Assembly: GCF_030816115.1 (NCBI RefSeq) | Contig: NZ_JAUSXQ010000001.1 | Span: forward strand, 2,976,001 to 3,040,000 | DNA length: 64,000 nt | Reading direction: 5' to 3' | Source: Chryseobacterium sp. W4I1 | GTDB lineage: Bacteria > Bacteroidota > Bacteroidia > Flavobacteriales > Weeksellaceae | Shown here: positions 43,255 to 51,273 of the stretch, piece by piece | Position numbering within the stretch: position 1 is the stretch's first letter | Layout: each line of letters begins with the position of its first letter | The notes under the pieces: model-generated | Told to the model about the DNA's origin: nothing | Seen by the model: only the letters and a program-made list of their open reading frames with translations | Databases searched by the model: none | Translations under genes and position numbers: made by a program

Positions 43255-44832
43255 CTACTCAATAAATGGATAAGCTTTCAAAGTCAGGAATTCTTCAAAT
43301 TTTTCCGAGAACACCAGTTCATTAAAAATCTCTTTGGCCAAATTGAATTTTCCGTTTTTGAAACGTTGTTCGCCTACATATTTCTCAATGTGTTCTATTT
43401 CTTCTGCTTCCCACTGGAGAATCATTTCACGGGTCAAGGTAAGACCAGTGTCAAGCTTGGCTTCATTTTTTAGCCATTGCCACAATTGCGTTCTTGAGAT
43501 CTCTGCGGTGGCAGCATCTTCCATCAGGTTATAAATAGCTGCTGCACCTGTACCCATCAGCCAGCTTTCCAGATAGAGAATTCCAACATTGATATTCTTT
43601 CTTACACCTTTTTGTGTGATCTCACCTTTCGGAACTTCAAGAAGATCTGCTTCTTTAATATGATATTCAAATTTTTTATCGATTTGATTGTCTGTCGGCA
43701 TATACTGGTCAAAAATATCTTTCGCTACAGAAACCAATGCCGGATGTGCCACCCAGGTTCCATCATGGCCGTTTTTTACCTCCCGCTTCTTGTCATTACG
43801 TACTTTTTCAAAAGCAATACTGTTGGCTTCATAGTTGTCCTTCACGGGAATTTGAGCTGCCATACCTCCAATTGCATGAACGTTTCTTTTATGACAGAGC
43901 TCAATCACTCTTTTTGAATAGGCACTCATAAATGGTGATGCCATTGTCACCTGATCTCTGTCCGGCACCATAAACTCGGGAAGGTTTCTGAATTTTTTGA
44001 TGAAGGAGAAAATATAATCCCATCTTCCGCAGTTCAGCCCGGCACTGTGCTCTCTTAGTTCATATAAAATTTCATCAATCTGAAATGAAGCGGTGATAGT
44101 TTCGATCAACACTGTGGCTTTAATTGTTCCTGCAGGAATGCCAAGATAGTTTTGGGCAAAAACAAAAACATCATTCCACCAACGGGCTTCCTTATAGTGT
44201 TCTAATTTCGGAAGGTAAAAGTAAGGACCGCTTCCGTTTTTAAGAAGCTGCTCTGCATTGGTGAAAAAATAAATTCCAAAATCAATCAGTGAACCTGATG
44301 TTTCTTCACCGTTGATCTCAACATGCTTTTCCGAAAGGTGTAAACCTCTTGGCCGCACCTGAAGAACAGCTGTCTTTTCATTAAGGTGATAAAATTTTCC
44401 ATTTTCAGCAGTAAAATCAATATTCCGATTTATAGCATCTGCAAGATTGATCTGTCCCTGAATACAGTTTTCCCACGTGGGCGAATTGCTGTCTTCAAAA
44501 TCAGCCATAAAAGTAAGAGCTCCTGAATTCAATGCATTGATGATCATTTTACGGTCTACGGGACCTGTGATCTCCACCCTTCTGTCTAAAAGATCAGCAG
44601 GAAGTGATGCACATATCCAGTTTCCATTTCTGACTCCTTCAGTTTCCGGCAAAAATCCGGGAAGATTTCCCTGATCAAACTGCAGCTGTATTTTTTTTCT
44701 TTCTTCTAAAAGTTCAAGTCTTTTATGATTGAAGTTCTGATGAAGTGCAACCAGAAAATCGGTCAATTCAGGACTAAAAACTGCTTCAAACTGCTTCTGT
44801 GCCTTTATTTTTAATTGAGTCTGAGTTTCCAT
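43255..44832 (-). CDS. aceB: Malate synthase A
   Basis: I start at ATG 44832 (525 residues); the open frame extends 17 codons further but without similarity. Family motifs are visible: MADFEDSNSPTWEN, RPRGLHL, TVLIETITASFQ, GRWDYIFSF, and a late catalytic region GVRKNINVGILYLESWLMGTGAA. It condenses glyoxylate with acetyl-CoA to malate. It is the first gene of the glyoxylate pair and is divergent from the regulator, sharing a 126-base region with a palindrome in its centre. Confidence 0.94.
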   Translation of the reverse strand: METQTQLKIKAQKQFEAVFSPELTDFLVALHQNFNHKRLELLEERKKIQLQFDQGNLPGFLPETEGVRNGNWICASLPADLLDRRVEITGPVDRKMIINALNSGALTFMADFEDSNSPTWENCIQGQINLADAINRNIDFTAENGKFYHLNEKTAVLQVRPRGLHLSEKHVEINGEETSGSLIDFGIYFFTNAEQLLKNGSGPYFYLPKLEHYKEARWWNDVFVFAQNYLGIPAGTIKATVLIETITASFQIDEILYELREHSAGLNCGRWDYIFSFIKKFRNLPEFMVPDRDQVTMASPFMSAYSKRVIELCHKRNVHAIGGMAAQIPVKDNYEANSIAFEKVRNDKKREVKNGHDGTWVAHPALVSVAKDIFDQYMPTDNQIDKKFEYHIKEADLLEVPKGEITQKGVRKNINVGILYLESWLMGTGAAAIYNLMEDAATAEISRTQLWQWLKNEAKLDTGLTLTREMILQWEAEEIEHIEKYVGEQRFKNGKFNLAKEIFNELVFSEKFEEFLTLKAYPFIE

Positions 44833-44885
44833 AACGTGTTGATTTTGAGATTTGATGTTACAAACATAAATAAAAATATTCACAA

Positions 44886-44903
44886 TTAGCGAACGTTCGC
44901 TAA
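44886..44903. promoter_or_regulatory. 18-bp perfect palindrome, candidate operator of the glyoxylate divergon
   Basis: TTAGCGAACGTTCGCTAA is perfectly symmetric. Its centre lies about 62 bases upstream of aceB and 64 bases upstream of the regulator gene, nearly midway. The GC-rich core stands out against AT-rich surroundings. A binding site for the adjacent regulator is the simplest reading. Confidence 0.65.
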
Positions 44904-44947
44904 ATAATTTTTAAAATTTATTATGCTGAAAATCGCATTCAATTTTT

Positions 44948-44955
44948 TATATTTG
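44948..44955 (+). promoter_or_regulatory. TAnnTTTG box three bases before the regulator ATG
   Basis: TATATTTG fits the -7 consensus and is followed by GGT and the ATG at 44959, so a message started from it would be leaderless or nearly so. No clear -33 TTG is seen. Confidence 0.3.
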
Positions 44956-44958
44956 GGT

Positions 44959-46440
44959 ATGAATTCAGAAAGTGATTATATTAAAACGGTGTTCGGACTC
45001 AAGCTGAAACAGCTCAGACAAAAGAAAAACTGGTCTCTGCAGGATCTTGCCTTAAAGACCGGTTTATCAAAATCTTACCTCAATGAAATTGAAAACGGAA
45101 AAAAATATCCGAAACACGATAAGATCATCCTTCTTTCTGAGTCGCTGAGCAGCACTTTTGATGAGCTGGTTTCTACGAAGCTTGACAAAGGTTTGGCTCC
45201 GTTTAATGAAATCCTGCAGTCTGATTTTTTTAAAGAAATTCCACTGGACCTTTTTGGAATCAACAAAAATAATCTAATCAGCATTATCAGTGACGCTCCC
45301 AAAAAAGTAACGGCTTTTATAAATGCGCTGATCGAGATCTCACAGAATTATAATTTAGGAAAGGAGCGTTTTTACTTTGCTGTACTGCGGTCTTTTCAGG
45401 AGCTCTATGATAATTATTTTCCTGAAATTGAGGAGAAAGCAATGGAATTCATCAGGGAAAACGGAATAGACATCAATGAAGATCTTCAGGCTTCGGTTTT
45501 GGAGAATATTCTTGCTGAAAAGTTTAAATACAATATCAGATCTGATGATTTTGAACAGTTCGGAACTCTTGATAATCTCCGCTCACTGTTTATTCCTGAA
45601 CAGAAACTGCTGCTGCTGAACAGGAAGCTTGAAAAAGACCAGCGAACCTTTATTTTAGCAAAGGAAATAGGATTTAATGTCCTGGAACTGAAAGTACGTC
45701 CGAATACCTATTCATGGCTGGATTTTGGAAGTTTTGAAGAAATTCTGAATAATTTTTATGCTTCGTATTTTGCAGGCGCTTTACTGATCTCAAAGAAAAG
45801 GACTGTTGAAAAAACCTCAGAATTTTTCCTACAGCATACCTGGGAACCAAAAGGTTTTGAAGCATTGATCGAGAGTTTTACAGATTCTCCTGAAACGTTT
45901 TATTACAGGCTTACAAATCTTCTTTCTTCGGAAATGGGTATCCGGGATCTTTTTTATCTGTGTCTGGTGAAGAAAAAAGGCTCGGACAAGATTCAGATCT
46001 TAAAGGAGCTTCACCTGAACCATCAGCAGGCACCACATGCGAATGCCATGAACGAGCATTACTGCCGGAGATGGATTGCAGTGAAAAACCTGCATCATCT
46101 AAAAGAAAACGAAACGCTGACTGATGCCCAGATCTCTCATTATAAAGATCAGGGAGTGAGTTATCTTGTGATCTCCACTTCTCAGAAAAACCCGTTTTCG
46201 GATGGCAGCAACAGAAGCTACTGTCTTGGGATCCTGCTCAACTCACAGACGATCAAGAAAATCGGCTTTATAAAATCTCCAACAATAAAAACAATCAATG
46301 TAGGAGTGACCTGCGAATCCTGCAGTATTGCAGACTGTGAAGTAAGGCAGGCTCCGCCGGTAAGGCTGGAAAAGGAATATTTTAACCTTAGCATGAAGAA
46401 TGCTGTTGAGAAGATCAGGAAACAGGTGAATAATGAATAG
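44959..46440 (+). CDS. RamB/ScfR-like transcriptional regulator of acetate metabolism
   Basis: The start at ATG 44959 gives 493 residues; an ATG at 44923 is possible but adds an unconserved stretch. Order of domains: a Cro/XRE helix-turn-helix (about 8-70, LKQLRQKKNWSLQDLALKTG), a degenerate IrrE/DUF955-like middle part (RTFILAKEIGFNV, with no HExxH) and a C-terminal Cys-containing domain (GVTCESCSIADCEVRQAPP). This is the layout of short-chain fatty acyl-CoA regulators such as RamB, ScfR and MccR. Divergence from aceB supports control of the glyoxylate shunt, probably sensing an acyl-CoA. Confidence 0.85.
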   Translation: MNSESDYIKTVFGLKLKQLRQKKNWSLQDLALKTGLSKSYLNEIENGKKYPKHDKIILLSESLSSTFDELVSTKLDKGLAPFNEILQSDFFKEIPLDLFGINKNNLISIISDAPKKVTAFINALIEISQNYNLGKERFYFAVLRSFQELYDNYFPEIEEKAMEFIRENGIDINEDLQASVLENILAEKFKYNIRSDDFEQFGTLDNLRSLFIPEQKLLLLNRKLEKDQRTFILAKEIGFNVLELKVRPNTYSWLDFGSFEEILNNFYASYFAGALLISKKRTVEKTSEFFLQHTWEPKGFEALIESFTDSPETFYYRLTNLLSSEMGIRDLFYLCLVKKKGSDKIQILKELHLNHQQAPHANAMNEHYCRRWIAVKNLHHLKENETLTDAQISHYKDQGVSYLVISTSQKNPFSDGSNRSYCLGILLNSQTIKKIGFIKSPTIKTINVGVTCESCSIADCEVRQAPPVRLEKEYFNLSMKNAVEKIRKQVNNE

Positions 46441-46475
46441 TGAATAGTGAATAGTGAATAGTGAATAGTGAATAG
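46434..46475. repeat. Six tandem copies of the heptamer TGAATAG
   Basis: Six exact tandem copies begin inside the last codons of the regulator gene; the first copy supplies its TAG stop codon. Each unit contains TGA and TAG, so the array puts stops in all three plus-strand frames. Confidence 0.8.
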
Positions 46476-46542
46476 TGAAAAATTAAAGATTCTCTCTAAC
46501 TTCTAAACTCTAGTTTGTAACTTTTAATAAAAAAACACACCG

Positions 46543-47196
46543 ATGATATTAGATTTATTTTTTCCGAACCGCTGCATTGAGTGCAACCGGATCATAGACC
46601 CGGATCTTTTGGTTTGTGGCTTATGTTTTGAACAGATCCATTTTACTCATTTTGAGTATTCCAGTGATGATGTCATCAAAGAAAAATGCAGACTCTTCTT
46701 TCCTGTTGAAAATACTTTTGGACTAATGAAGTTCGAACAGGATGGGTTAAGCCGCAAACTCATTCATGAACTGAAATATAAAAATAGGGAAAATGTAGGT
46801 AAGACTCTTGCCAACTGGACGATTGAAAGGCTGGATTTTAAGGATGAAAGTCCCGACATATTGGTCTCTGTTCCGCTTCATCCTAAAAAATTAAAAGAAA
46901 GAGGTTATAATCAGCTCCATTTATTTACGGAAACCTTATCAAAGTTTTATGAAATTCCTTTTGATCATGATTTAATTCAAAGAAACCATTACTCAAAAGC
47001 GCAGGCCTTAAAAGATAAGAAGCACCGCCTGGAAGCAGTCAACCCTTTTTCTCTTTCAAAACCGATTTCGGGAAAGCATATTTTATTGATTGATGATGTT
47101 TTCACAACAGGAAATACAGTTTCATCTATTGCCTGGGAAATTTTAAATGCAGGAAACAATAAGGTGAGTGTGATGGTGATGGCGGTGGATGTGTAG
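46543..47196 (+). CDS. ComF-family phosphoribosyltransferase-like protein
   Basis: The 217-residue protein has an N-terminal zinc finger (CIEC...CGLC, about 11-31) and a phosphoribosyltransferase-type fold with the PRPP-loop motif ILLIDDVFTTGNT. It matches ComF proteins, which help natural DNA uptake in competent bacteria, but the same fold serves elsewhere. No other competence gene is next to it. Confidence 0.9.
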   Translation: MILDLFFPNRCIECNRIIDPDLLVCGLCFEQIHFTHFEYSSDDVIKEKCRLFFPVENTFGLMKFEQDGLSRKLIHELKYKNRENVGKTLANWTIERLDFKDESPDILVSVPLHPKKLKERGYNQLHLFTETLSKFYEIPFDHDLIQRNHYSKAQALKDKKHRLEAVNPFSLSKPISGKHILLIDDVFTTGNTVSSIAWEILNAGNNKVSVMVMAVDV

Positions 47197-47213
47197 GTCT
47201 TGTGTTTGAGGGT

Positions 47214-47285
47214 TTTTAGAGTTTTAGAGTTTTAGAGTTTTAGAGTTTTAGAGTTTTAGAGTTTTAGAGTTTTAGAGTTTTAGAG
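47214..47285. repeat. Nine tandem copies of the octamer TTTTAGAG
   Basis: Nine exact copies lie in the gap between the comF-like and hydrolase genes. A reverse-complement copy (CTCTAAAA) sits at 47423-47430, and the same octamer forms the arms of the inverted repeat at 43177-43252. Confidence 0.85.
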
Positions 47286-47491
47286 TAAAATATAGTTTGT
47301 TCAGCAATGATTAAACGATAATGTCAATTATAAATTTTGTTTTACAAGTAAATAATAAAATATTAAATAACTAATAACCATCAACCAACAACCAGCAGCT
47401 AACAACCCATTCAACGCAAAAACTCTAAAACCCTCAAACTCCCCTTTCCTTTTCCGATTCTTTTTACTAATTTTCCTGTAAACTATTGATC

Positions 47492-48181
47492 ATGAAAAAT
47501 CTGCTGTTGCTGCACGGTGCATTGGGACACAGTGATATTTTTAAGCCTTATGAAAAGGAGCTTTCAAAACACTTTAGTATTCATACGCTTTTATTTTCAG
47601 GACATGGAAATACCGAGGTGCCGGAAAGTGGCATCAGCATTGAAAAATACACTAATGAATTAAGAGATTACATCCATAAGGAAGATTTAAAAGATGTTTA
47701 TATTTTCGGTCACAGCATGGGTGGTTATGTGGCACTATGCTGTGCTTTGCAGAATCCTGAAAACATTTATTCTGTCATGACACTGGGAACGAAATTCGAC
47801 TGGACTGAGGAACAAGCCTTAAAGGAAAGCAAAATGCTGGATCCTGAATCTATTCTTTTGAAAGTACCCAAATATGCTGAACAATTGGAAAAGCAACATG
47901 GCAAGAAATGGAAACAGCTTCTTCCGGCTATTGCTAATATGATGGTTTCTTTAGGCAAAAATCCAGTGTTGAATGAAAGCAATCTTTGGGCAGTCAATCT
48001 TCCGGTACAGATTATGACGGGAGATAAAGACAATATGGTGAGTATTGAAGAAAGCATCAATGCATACCGCAGTATTCCGAATGCAAAATTGGCCATACTT
48101 CCGGATACAAAACATCCTTTGGAAAAAGTACGGCCAAATTTATTATTTGATCTGATGAAAGATTTCTGGAATCTTCCTTAG
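47492..48181 (+). CDS. Alpha/beta hydrolase
   Basis: I start at ATG 47492 (229 residues) and not the TTG two codons earlier. It has the oxyanion LLLHGALGH, the nucleophile elbow GHSMGG, the acid in MTGDKDNMV and the His in PDTKHPLEK. It is a generic esterase/lipase-type hydrolase of the cytosol with no signal. It converges on upp with a 3-base gap and no terminator between them. Confidence 0.88.
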   Translation: MKNLLLLHGALGHSDIFKPYEKELSKHFSIHTLLFSGHGNTEVPESGISIEKYTNELRDYIHKEDLKDVYIFGHSMGGYVALCCALQNPENIYSVMTLGTKFDWTEEQALKESKMLDPESILLKVPKYAEQLEKQHGKKWKQLLPAIANMMVSLGKNPVLNESNLWAVNLPVQIMTGDKDNMVSIEESINAYRSIPNAKLAILPDTKHPLEKVRPNLLFDLMKDFWNLP

Positions 48182-48184
48182 TAT

Positions 48185-48838
48185 TTATCGTTGAAGTTTT
48201 TCACCATAGCTAAGATCTCCGGCATCACCAAGTCCTGGTGTGATGTATCCTTTTGAGGTCAGTCCCTCATCGATGGCTCCTACCCATATTTTTGCATCCG
48301 GATACGCTTTTTCAATAGTTTCCACGCCTTGTCTGGAAGCAATTGCCGCAACAATATGCAGCTGAGTTGGCGTTCCGTTGGTCAGAAGATCTTTGATAGC
48401 TTCGATTAACGATGCACCTGTTGCCAGCATCGGATCAGCTACAATTAATGGTCTGCCTTCAATATTCGGACAGGTAAGATAATCCTGTTTGATGGAGAAA
48501 TAATCATTGGCATCATGCTTTCTGTAAGCTGCTACGAAACCGCAGTCGGCTCTGTCAAGGTAACTTAAAATTCCTTCAAACAAAGGTACTCCTGCTCTCA
48601 AAATAGTGGTTATCACGGGCTGAACTGCTATTTCCTGAACTTTTATCTTATCTAACGGAGTCTGGATCTCTACTTCTTTATATTCTAATCCTTTACTGAT
48701 CTCAAAAGCAGCAATCTCTCCAATACGTTCCATATTTCTACGGAATCTCATTCTGTCATGCTGGATGTCTATATTCCTAAGCTCATTGATCCAGGAGTTT
48801 ATTAAAGAAACTTGTTCTGACAATACAACTGTATTCAT
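48185..48838 (-). CDS. upp: Uracil phosphoribosyltransferase
   Basis: I start at ATG 48838 (217 residues) because the upstream 13 codons are not conserved in the family. It has the PRPP motif LIVADPMLATGAS and the C-terminal uracil loop GYITPGLGDAGD. It makes UMP from uracil and PRPP in pyrimidine salvage. Convergent with the hydrolase gene. Confidence 0.93.
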   Translation of the reverse strand: MNTVVLSEQVSLINSWINELRNIDIQHDRMRFRRNMERIGEIAAFEISKGLEYKEVEIQTPLDKIKVQEIAVQPVITTILRAGVPLFEGILSYLDRADCGFVAAYRKHDANDYFSIKQDYLTCPNIEGRPLIVADPMLATGASLIEAIKDLLTNGTPTQLHIVAAIASRQGVETIEKAYPDAKIWVGAIDEGLTSKGYITPGLGDAGDLSYGEKLQR

Positions 48839-48885
48839 TATTCTGAAAAAACTTTTATTTAAACGATTAAATTTCATATGAACAA

Positions 48886-48915
48886 AATCCCTCTTAGAAA
48901 AATCTAAAAGGGATT
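48886..48915 (-). terminator. Hairpin terminator after der
   Basis: AATCCCTCTTAGA pairs with TCTAAAAGGGATT with one wobble. The T-run is short. It begins 6 bases past the der stop. Confidence 0.6.
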
Positions 48916-48920
48916 ATTTT

Positions 48921-50231
48921 TTATTTCTGTCTGAAATACACTTCAATAGGAACTCCGGTAAATCCGAATTGTTTCCTCAATTGGTTTTCAGTAAATCTTT
49001 TGTAAGGTTCTTTTACGTACTGAGGCAGGTTACAGAAAAATACAAACTGTGGTGAAGGTGTCGGAAGCTGTACACAGTATTTGATTTTAATATACTTTCC
49101 TTTGTTGGCTGGTGGTGGAGTCTGCTCAAAAATAGGAAGCATCACTTCATTTAATTTTGAAGTTTTGATCTTTTTCTTACGGTCTTCATACACAACCATT
49201 GCCATTTCTACTGCCTTCAGAATTCTTTGCTTCGTTAATGCTGAAACAAAAAGAATTGGAATATCACTGAACTGACCAATCTTTTCTTTAATTGAATTCT
49301 CAAAATCTCTTACGGTGTTGGTTTTCTTATCTTCAATAAGATCCCATTTATTTACAACAATGACAATTCCTTTTCTATTTTTTTGCGCAAGACCGAAGAT
49401 ATTCATATCCTGAGATTCCCAGCCCAGCGTAGCATCAACCATGATGATCACAACATCTGAAAATTCAATAGAACGGATAGATCTCATTACAGAATAGAAT
49501 TCCAAATCTTCATTTACTTTAGATTTTCTTCTCATTCCTGCAGTATCTACCAAAACAAACTCGTGCCCGAATTTATTATAAAGGGTTTGGATACTGTCTC
49601 TTGTTGTACCTGCAACATCCGTTACGATATTTCTTTCAACATCAAGTAAGGCATTTGTCAATGTAGATTTTCCTACATTTGGACGACCTGCAATTGTAAT
49701 TTTAGGCAACCCTTCAAATGGGTCTTTATAATCTGTTGTAGGAAAGTCTTTAACGATATCATCTAAAACTTCTCCGGTTCCGGAACCTGTAGCAGAAGAT
49801 AAAGTGTAATATTTTTCAATACCTAACTGATAGAATTCAGTAGCATTTATTTCTTCTTTAGCAGAATCTACTTTATTGATAACGATATAAACGGGCTTGT
49901 TTGCTCTTCTAAGAAGTTCATAAATCTCGTAATCTGTATCGGTAAGGCCTTCTTCCACATTCATCATAAAAATGATAGAAGTAGCTTCATCTATTGCCAG
50001 CTGTACTTGTTTACGGATCTCTTCTTCAAAAATATCATCCGTTCCTACATCATATCCGCCGGTATCTATAACGGTAAAATCTACCCCGTTCCAGTCAGAT
50101 TTCCCGTAATGACGGTCTCTGGTAACCCCAGCCGTAGAATCTACGATGGCTTCTCTTCTTTCTAGTAAACGGTTAAAAAGTGTGGATTTTCCTACGTTGG
50201 GACGCCCAACGATTGCAACAATATTTGACAT
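48921..50231 (-). CDS. der: Ribosome biogenesis GTPase Der (EngA)
   Basis: The 436-residue protein has two tandem GTPase domains: P-loops GRPNVGKSTLFN and GRPNVGKSTLTN, switch motifs GVTRDRHYG and GTTRDSIQT, DTGG and DTAG, and two NKxD motifs (VINKVDS, VVNKWDL), then a KH-like C-terminus. It helps assemble the 50S ribosomal subunit. It stands alone with its own terminator. Confidence 0.96.
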   Translation of the reverse strand: MSNIVAIVGRPNVGKSTLFNRLLERREAIVDSTAGVTRDRHYGKSDWNGVDFTVIDTGGYDVGTDDIFEEEIRKQVQLAIDEATSIIFMMNVEEGLTDTDYEIYELLRRANKPVYIVINKVDSAKEEINATEFYQLGIEKYYTLSSATGSGTGEVLDDIVKDFPTTDYKDPFEGLPKITIAGRPNVGKSTLTNALLDVERNIVTDVAGTTRDSIQTLYNKFGHEFVLVDTAGMRRKSKVNEDLEFYSVMRSIRSIEFSDVVIIMVDATLGWESQDMNIFGLAQKNRKGIVIVVNKWDLIEDKKTNTVRDFENSIKEKIGQFSDIPILFVSALTKQRILKAVEMAMVVYEDRKKKIKTSKLNEVMLPIFEQTPPPANKGKYIKIKYCVQLPTPSPQFVFFCNLPQYVKEPYKRFTENQLRKQFGFTGVPIEVYFRQK

Positions 50232-50462
50232 AAAAATGTTTAATAAATGAAATTATTAATGGGTTTCTCCAACTTTTGGAGCCCAATTTTTTGCAAAGAT
50301 AAGATTTTATTATTTAGTCACTGAAAAAGAACAGTTCTTCTAATGACCTATGATTAATTTTTTCGCAAACTTATACTACTAATAATCATCGAATTATGTT
50401 TAAACACTATAATTTCTGACACTAACCAGCGAAAATTATTTTTTCAATTAAATATTTTTTTA

Positions 50463-50470
50463 TAGTTTTG
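50463..50470 (+). promoter_or_regulatory. Candidate -7 box of tRNA-Gln
   Basis: TAGTTTTG fits TAnnTTTG, with 16 bases to the start of the tRNA. No -33 TTG could be placed. Confidence 0.4.
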
Positions 50471-50486
50471 CGCCACCAAAATAAAC

Positions 50487-50557
50487 AGACCCATGGTGTA
50501 ACGGTAGCACTCTGGTTTTTGGTACCATCAGTTGGGGTTCGAATCCCTGTGGGTCTA
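50487..50557 (+). tRNA. tRNA-Gln (anticodon UUG)
   Basis: A 71-base cloverleaf folds by hand: acceptor AGACCCA/TGGGTCT, D arm GTGT/GCAC, anticodon arm CTGGT/ACCAT with loop TTTTGGT giving anticodon UUG, and T arm TGGGG/CCCTG with loop TTCGAAT. The top anticodon-arm pair is a C-T mismatch, which is tolerated. CCA is not encoded. It is followed by a strong terminator. Confidence 0.9.
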
Positions 50558-50560
50558 CAA

Positions 50561-50588
50561 ACCATCCTTTTTTAAGGGTGGTTTTTTT
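50561..50588 (+). terminator. Hairpin terminator after tRNA-Gln
   Basis: ACCATCCTT and AAGGGTGGT pair with wobbles around a T-run loop, followed by seven T's. Confidence 0.75.
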
Positions 50589-50754
50589 ATTTACGTCAAA
50601 TAAGTTAATTGCTGAGATCTTCATATATAAACTGCTCTTCATTCAAAAATATTATTTCCACCAAAATCTATATATATCACATATCCTATATTACGAAATC
50701 ACCAACATTTATCAATAATTTCAAACTAATTAATCACCAAACAGTGTTTTTTTA

Positions 50755-50785
50755 TTTGGGCTATTACATATTTTATTTATATTAG
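50755..50785 (+). promoter_or_regulatory. Candidate promoter of the double-glycine peptide gene
   Basis: TTTG at 50755-50758, a 19-base spacer and TATATTAG (one mismatch to TAnnTTTG) give a plausible Bacteroidota promoter, with about 50 bases of leader to the peptide ATG at 50842. Confidence 0.45.
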
Positions 50786-50841
50786 CATAACAAAATAATA
50801 TCCGAAAACCGGATAGAGTAAAAAATTAAGCCAAAATTATC

Positions 50842-51039
50842 ATGAAAAATCTAAAAAAACTTTCAAGAGAGAATTTAAAATCTGTAAAAGGAGGAATTAC
50901 ACCAGAATGTGCAGTGTATTGGAGTTCAGGTCAACCTTATTATAAAACTGAAGCTGCTTGTATTCAAGCGTCTACAATAAATAATCCTGATGATTTTGCA
51001 TTATGTCACAATGCCTGTGGACGTTGGTATGCTTTTTAA
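50842..51039 (+). CDS. Short peptide with double-glycine leader, bacteriocin-like
   Basis: The 65-residue protein begins MKNLKKLSRENLKSVKGG, a leader of the double-glycine type (L..E.L..V.GG) seen on small bacteriocin-like precursors in Chryseobacterium. Cleavage after Gly18 would leave a 47-residue core with four Cys (23, 40, 55, 59) and many aromatic residues (VYWSSGQPYYKT, GRWYAF). There is no exporter, modification enzyme or immunity gene next to it, so its processing is unknown. The promoter and terminator suggest a real monocistronic gene. Antimicrobial or signalling activity is inferred only. Confidence 0.7.
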   Translation: MKNLKKLSRENLKSVKGGITPECAVYWSSGQPYYKTEAACIQASTINNPDDFALCHNACGRWYAF

Positions 51040-51062
51040 ATTCCTGAAAAAATAAATTAAAG

Positions 51063-51093
51063 TGGCTGTTTTCTCGTAAAACAGTCATTTTTT
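51063..51093 (+). terminator. Hairpin terminator after the double-glycine peptide
   Basis: TGGCTGTTTT and AAAACAGTCA pair with one wobble over a 5-base loop, followed by a T-run, 24 bases past the stop. Confidence 0.8.
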
Positions 51094-51215
51094 TATTGAG
51101 AATCTTTAAATATCAAACCAATCATGGTTCTTTATTTTGAAATAGGATAAATATTTTTTGTTGCCAAGTCAATTTATTTTTAAGTTTTTTTGTAACAATT
51201 TATTAACCTTATCGA

Positions 51216-51249
51216 AAAAGCCATCCTATTTTTATTTTAGGATGACTTT
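51216..51249 (-). terminator. Hairpin terminator after the 410-residue surface gene
   Basis: AAAGCCATCCTA and TAGGATGACTTT pair on the minus strand with a G-U wobble and a U-tract, 25 bases past the stop. Confidence 0.7.
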
Positions 51250-51273
51250 TATTATATCTGATTACATCAAAAT

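Noticed and set aside
50460..50642. Minus-strand open frame of 60 codons over the tRNA
   Set aside because: It covers tRNA-Gln and its terminator and has no family features.
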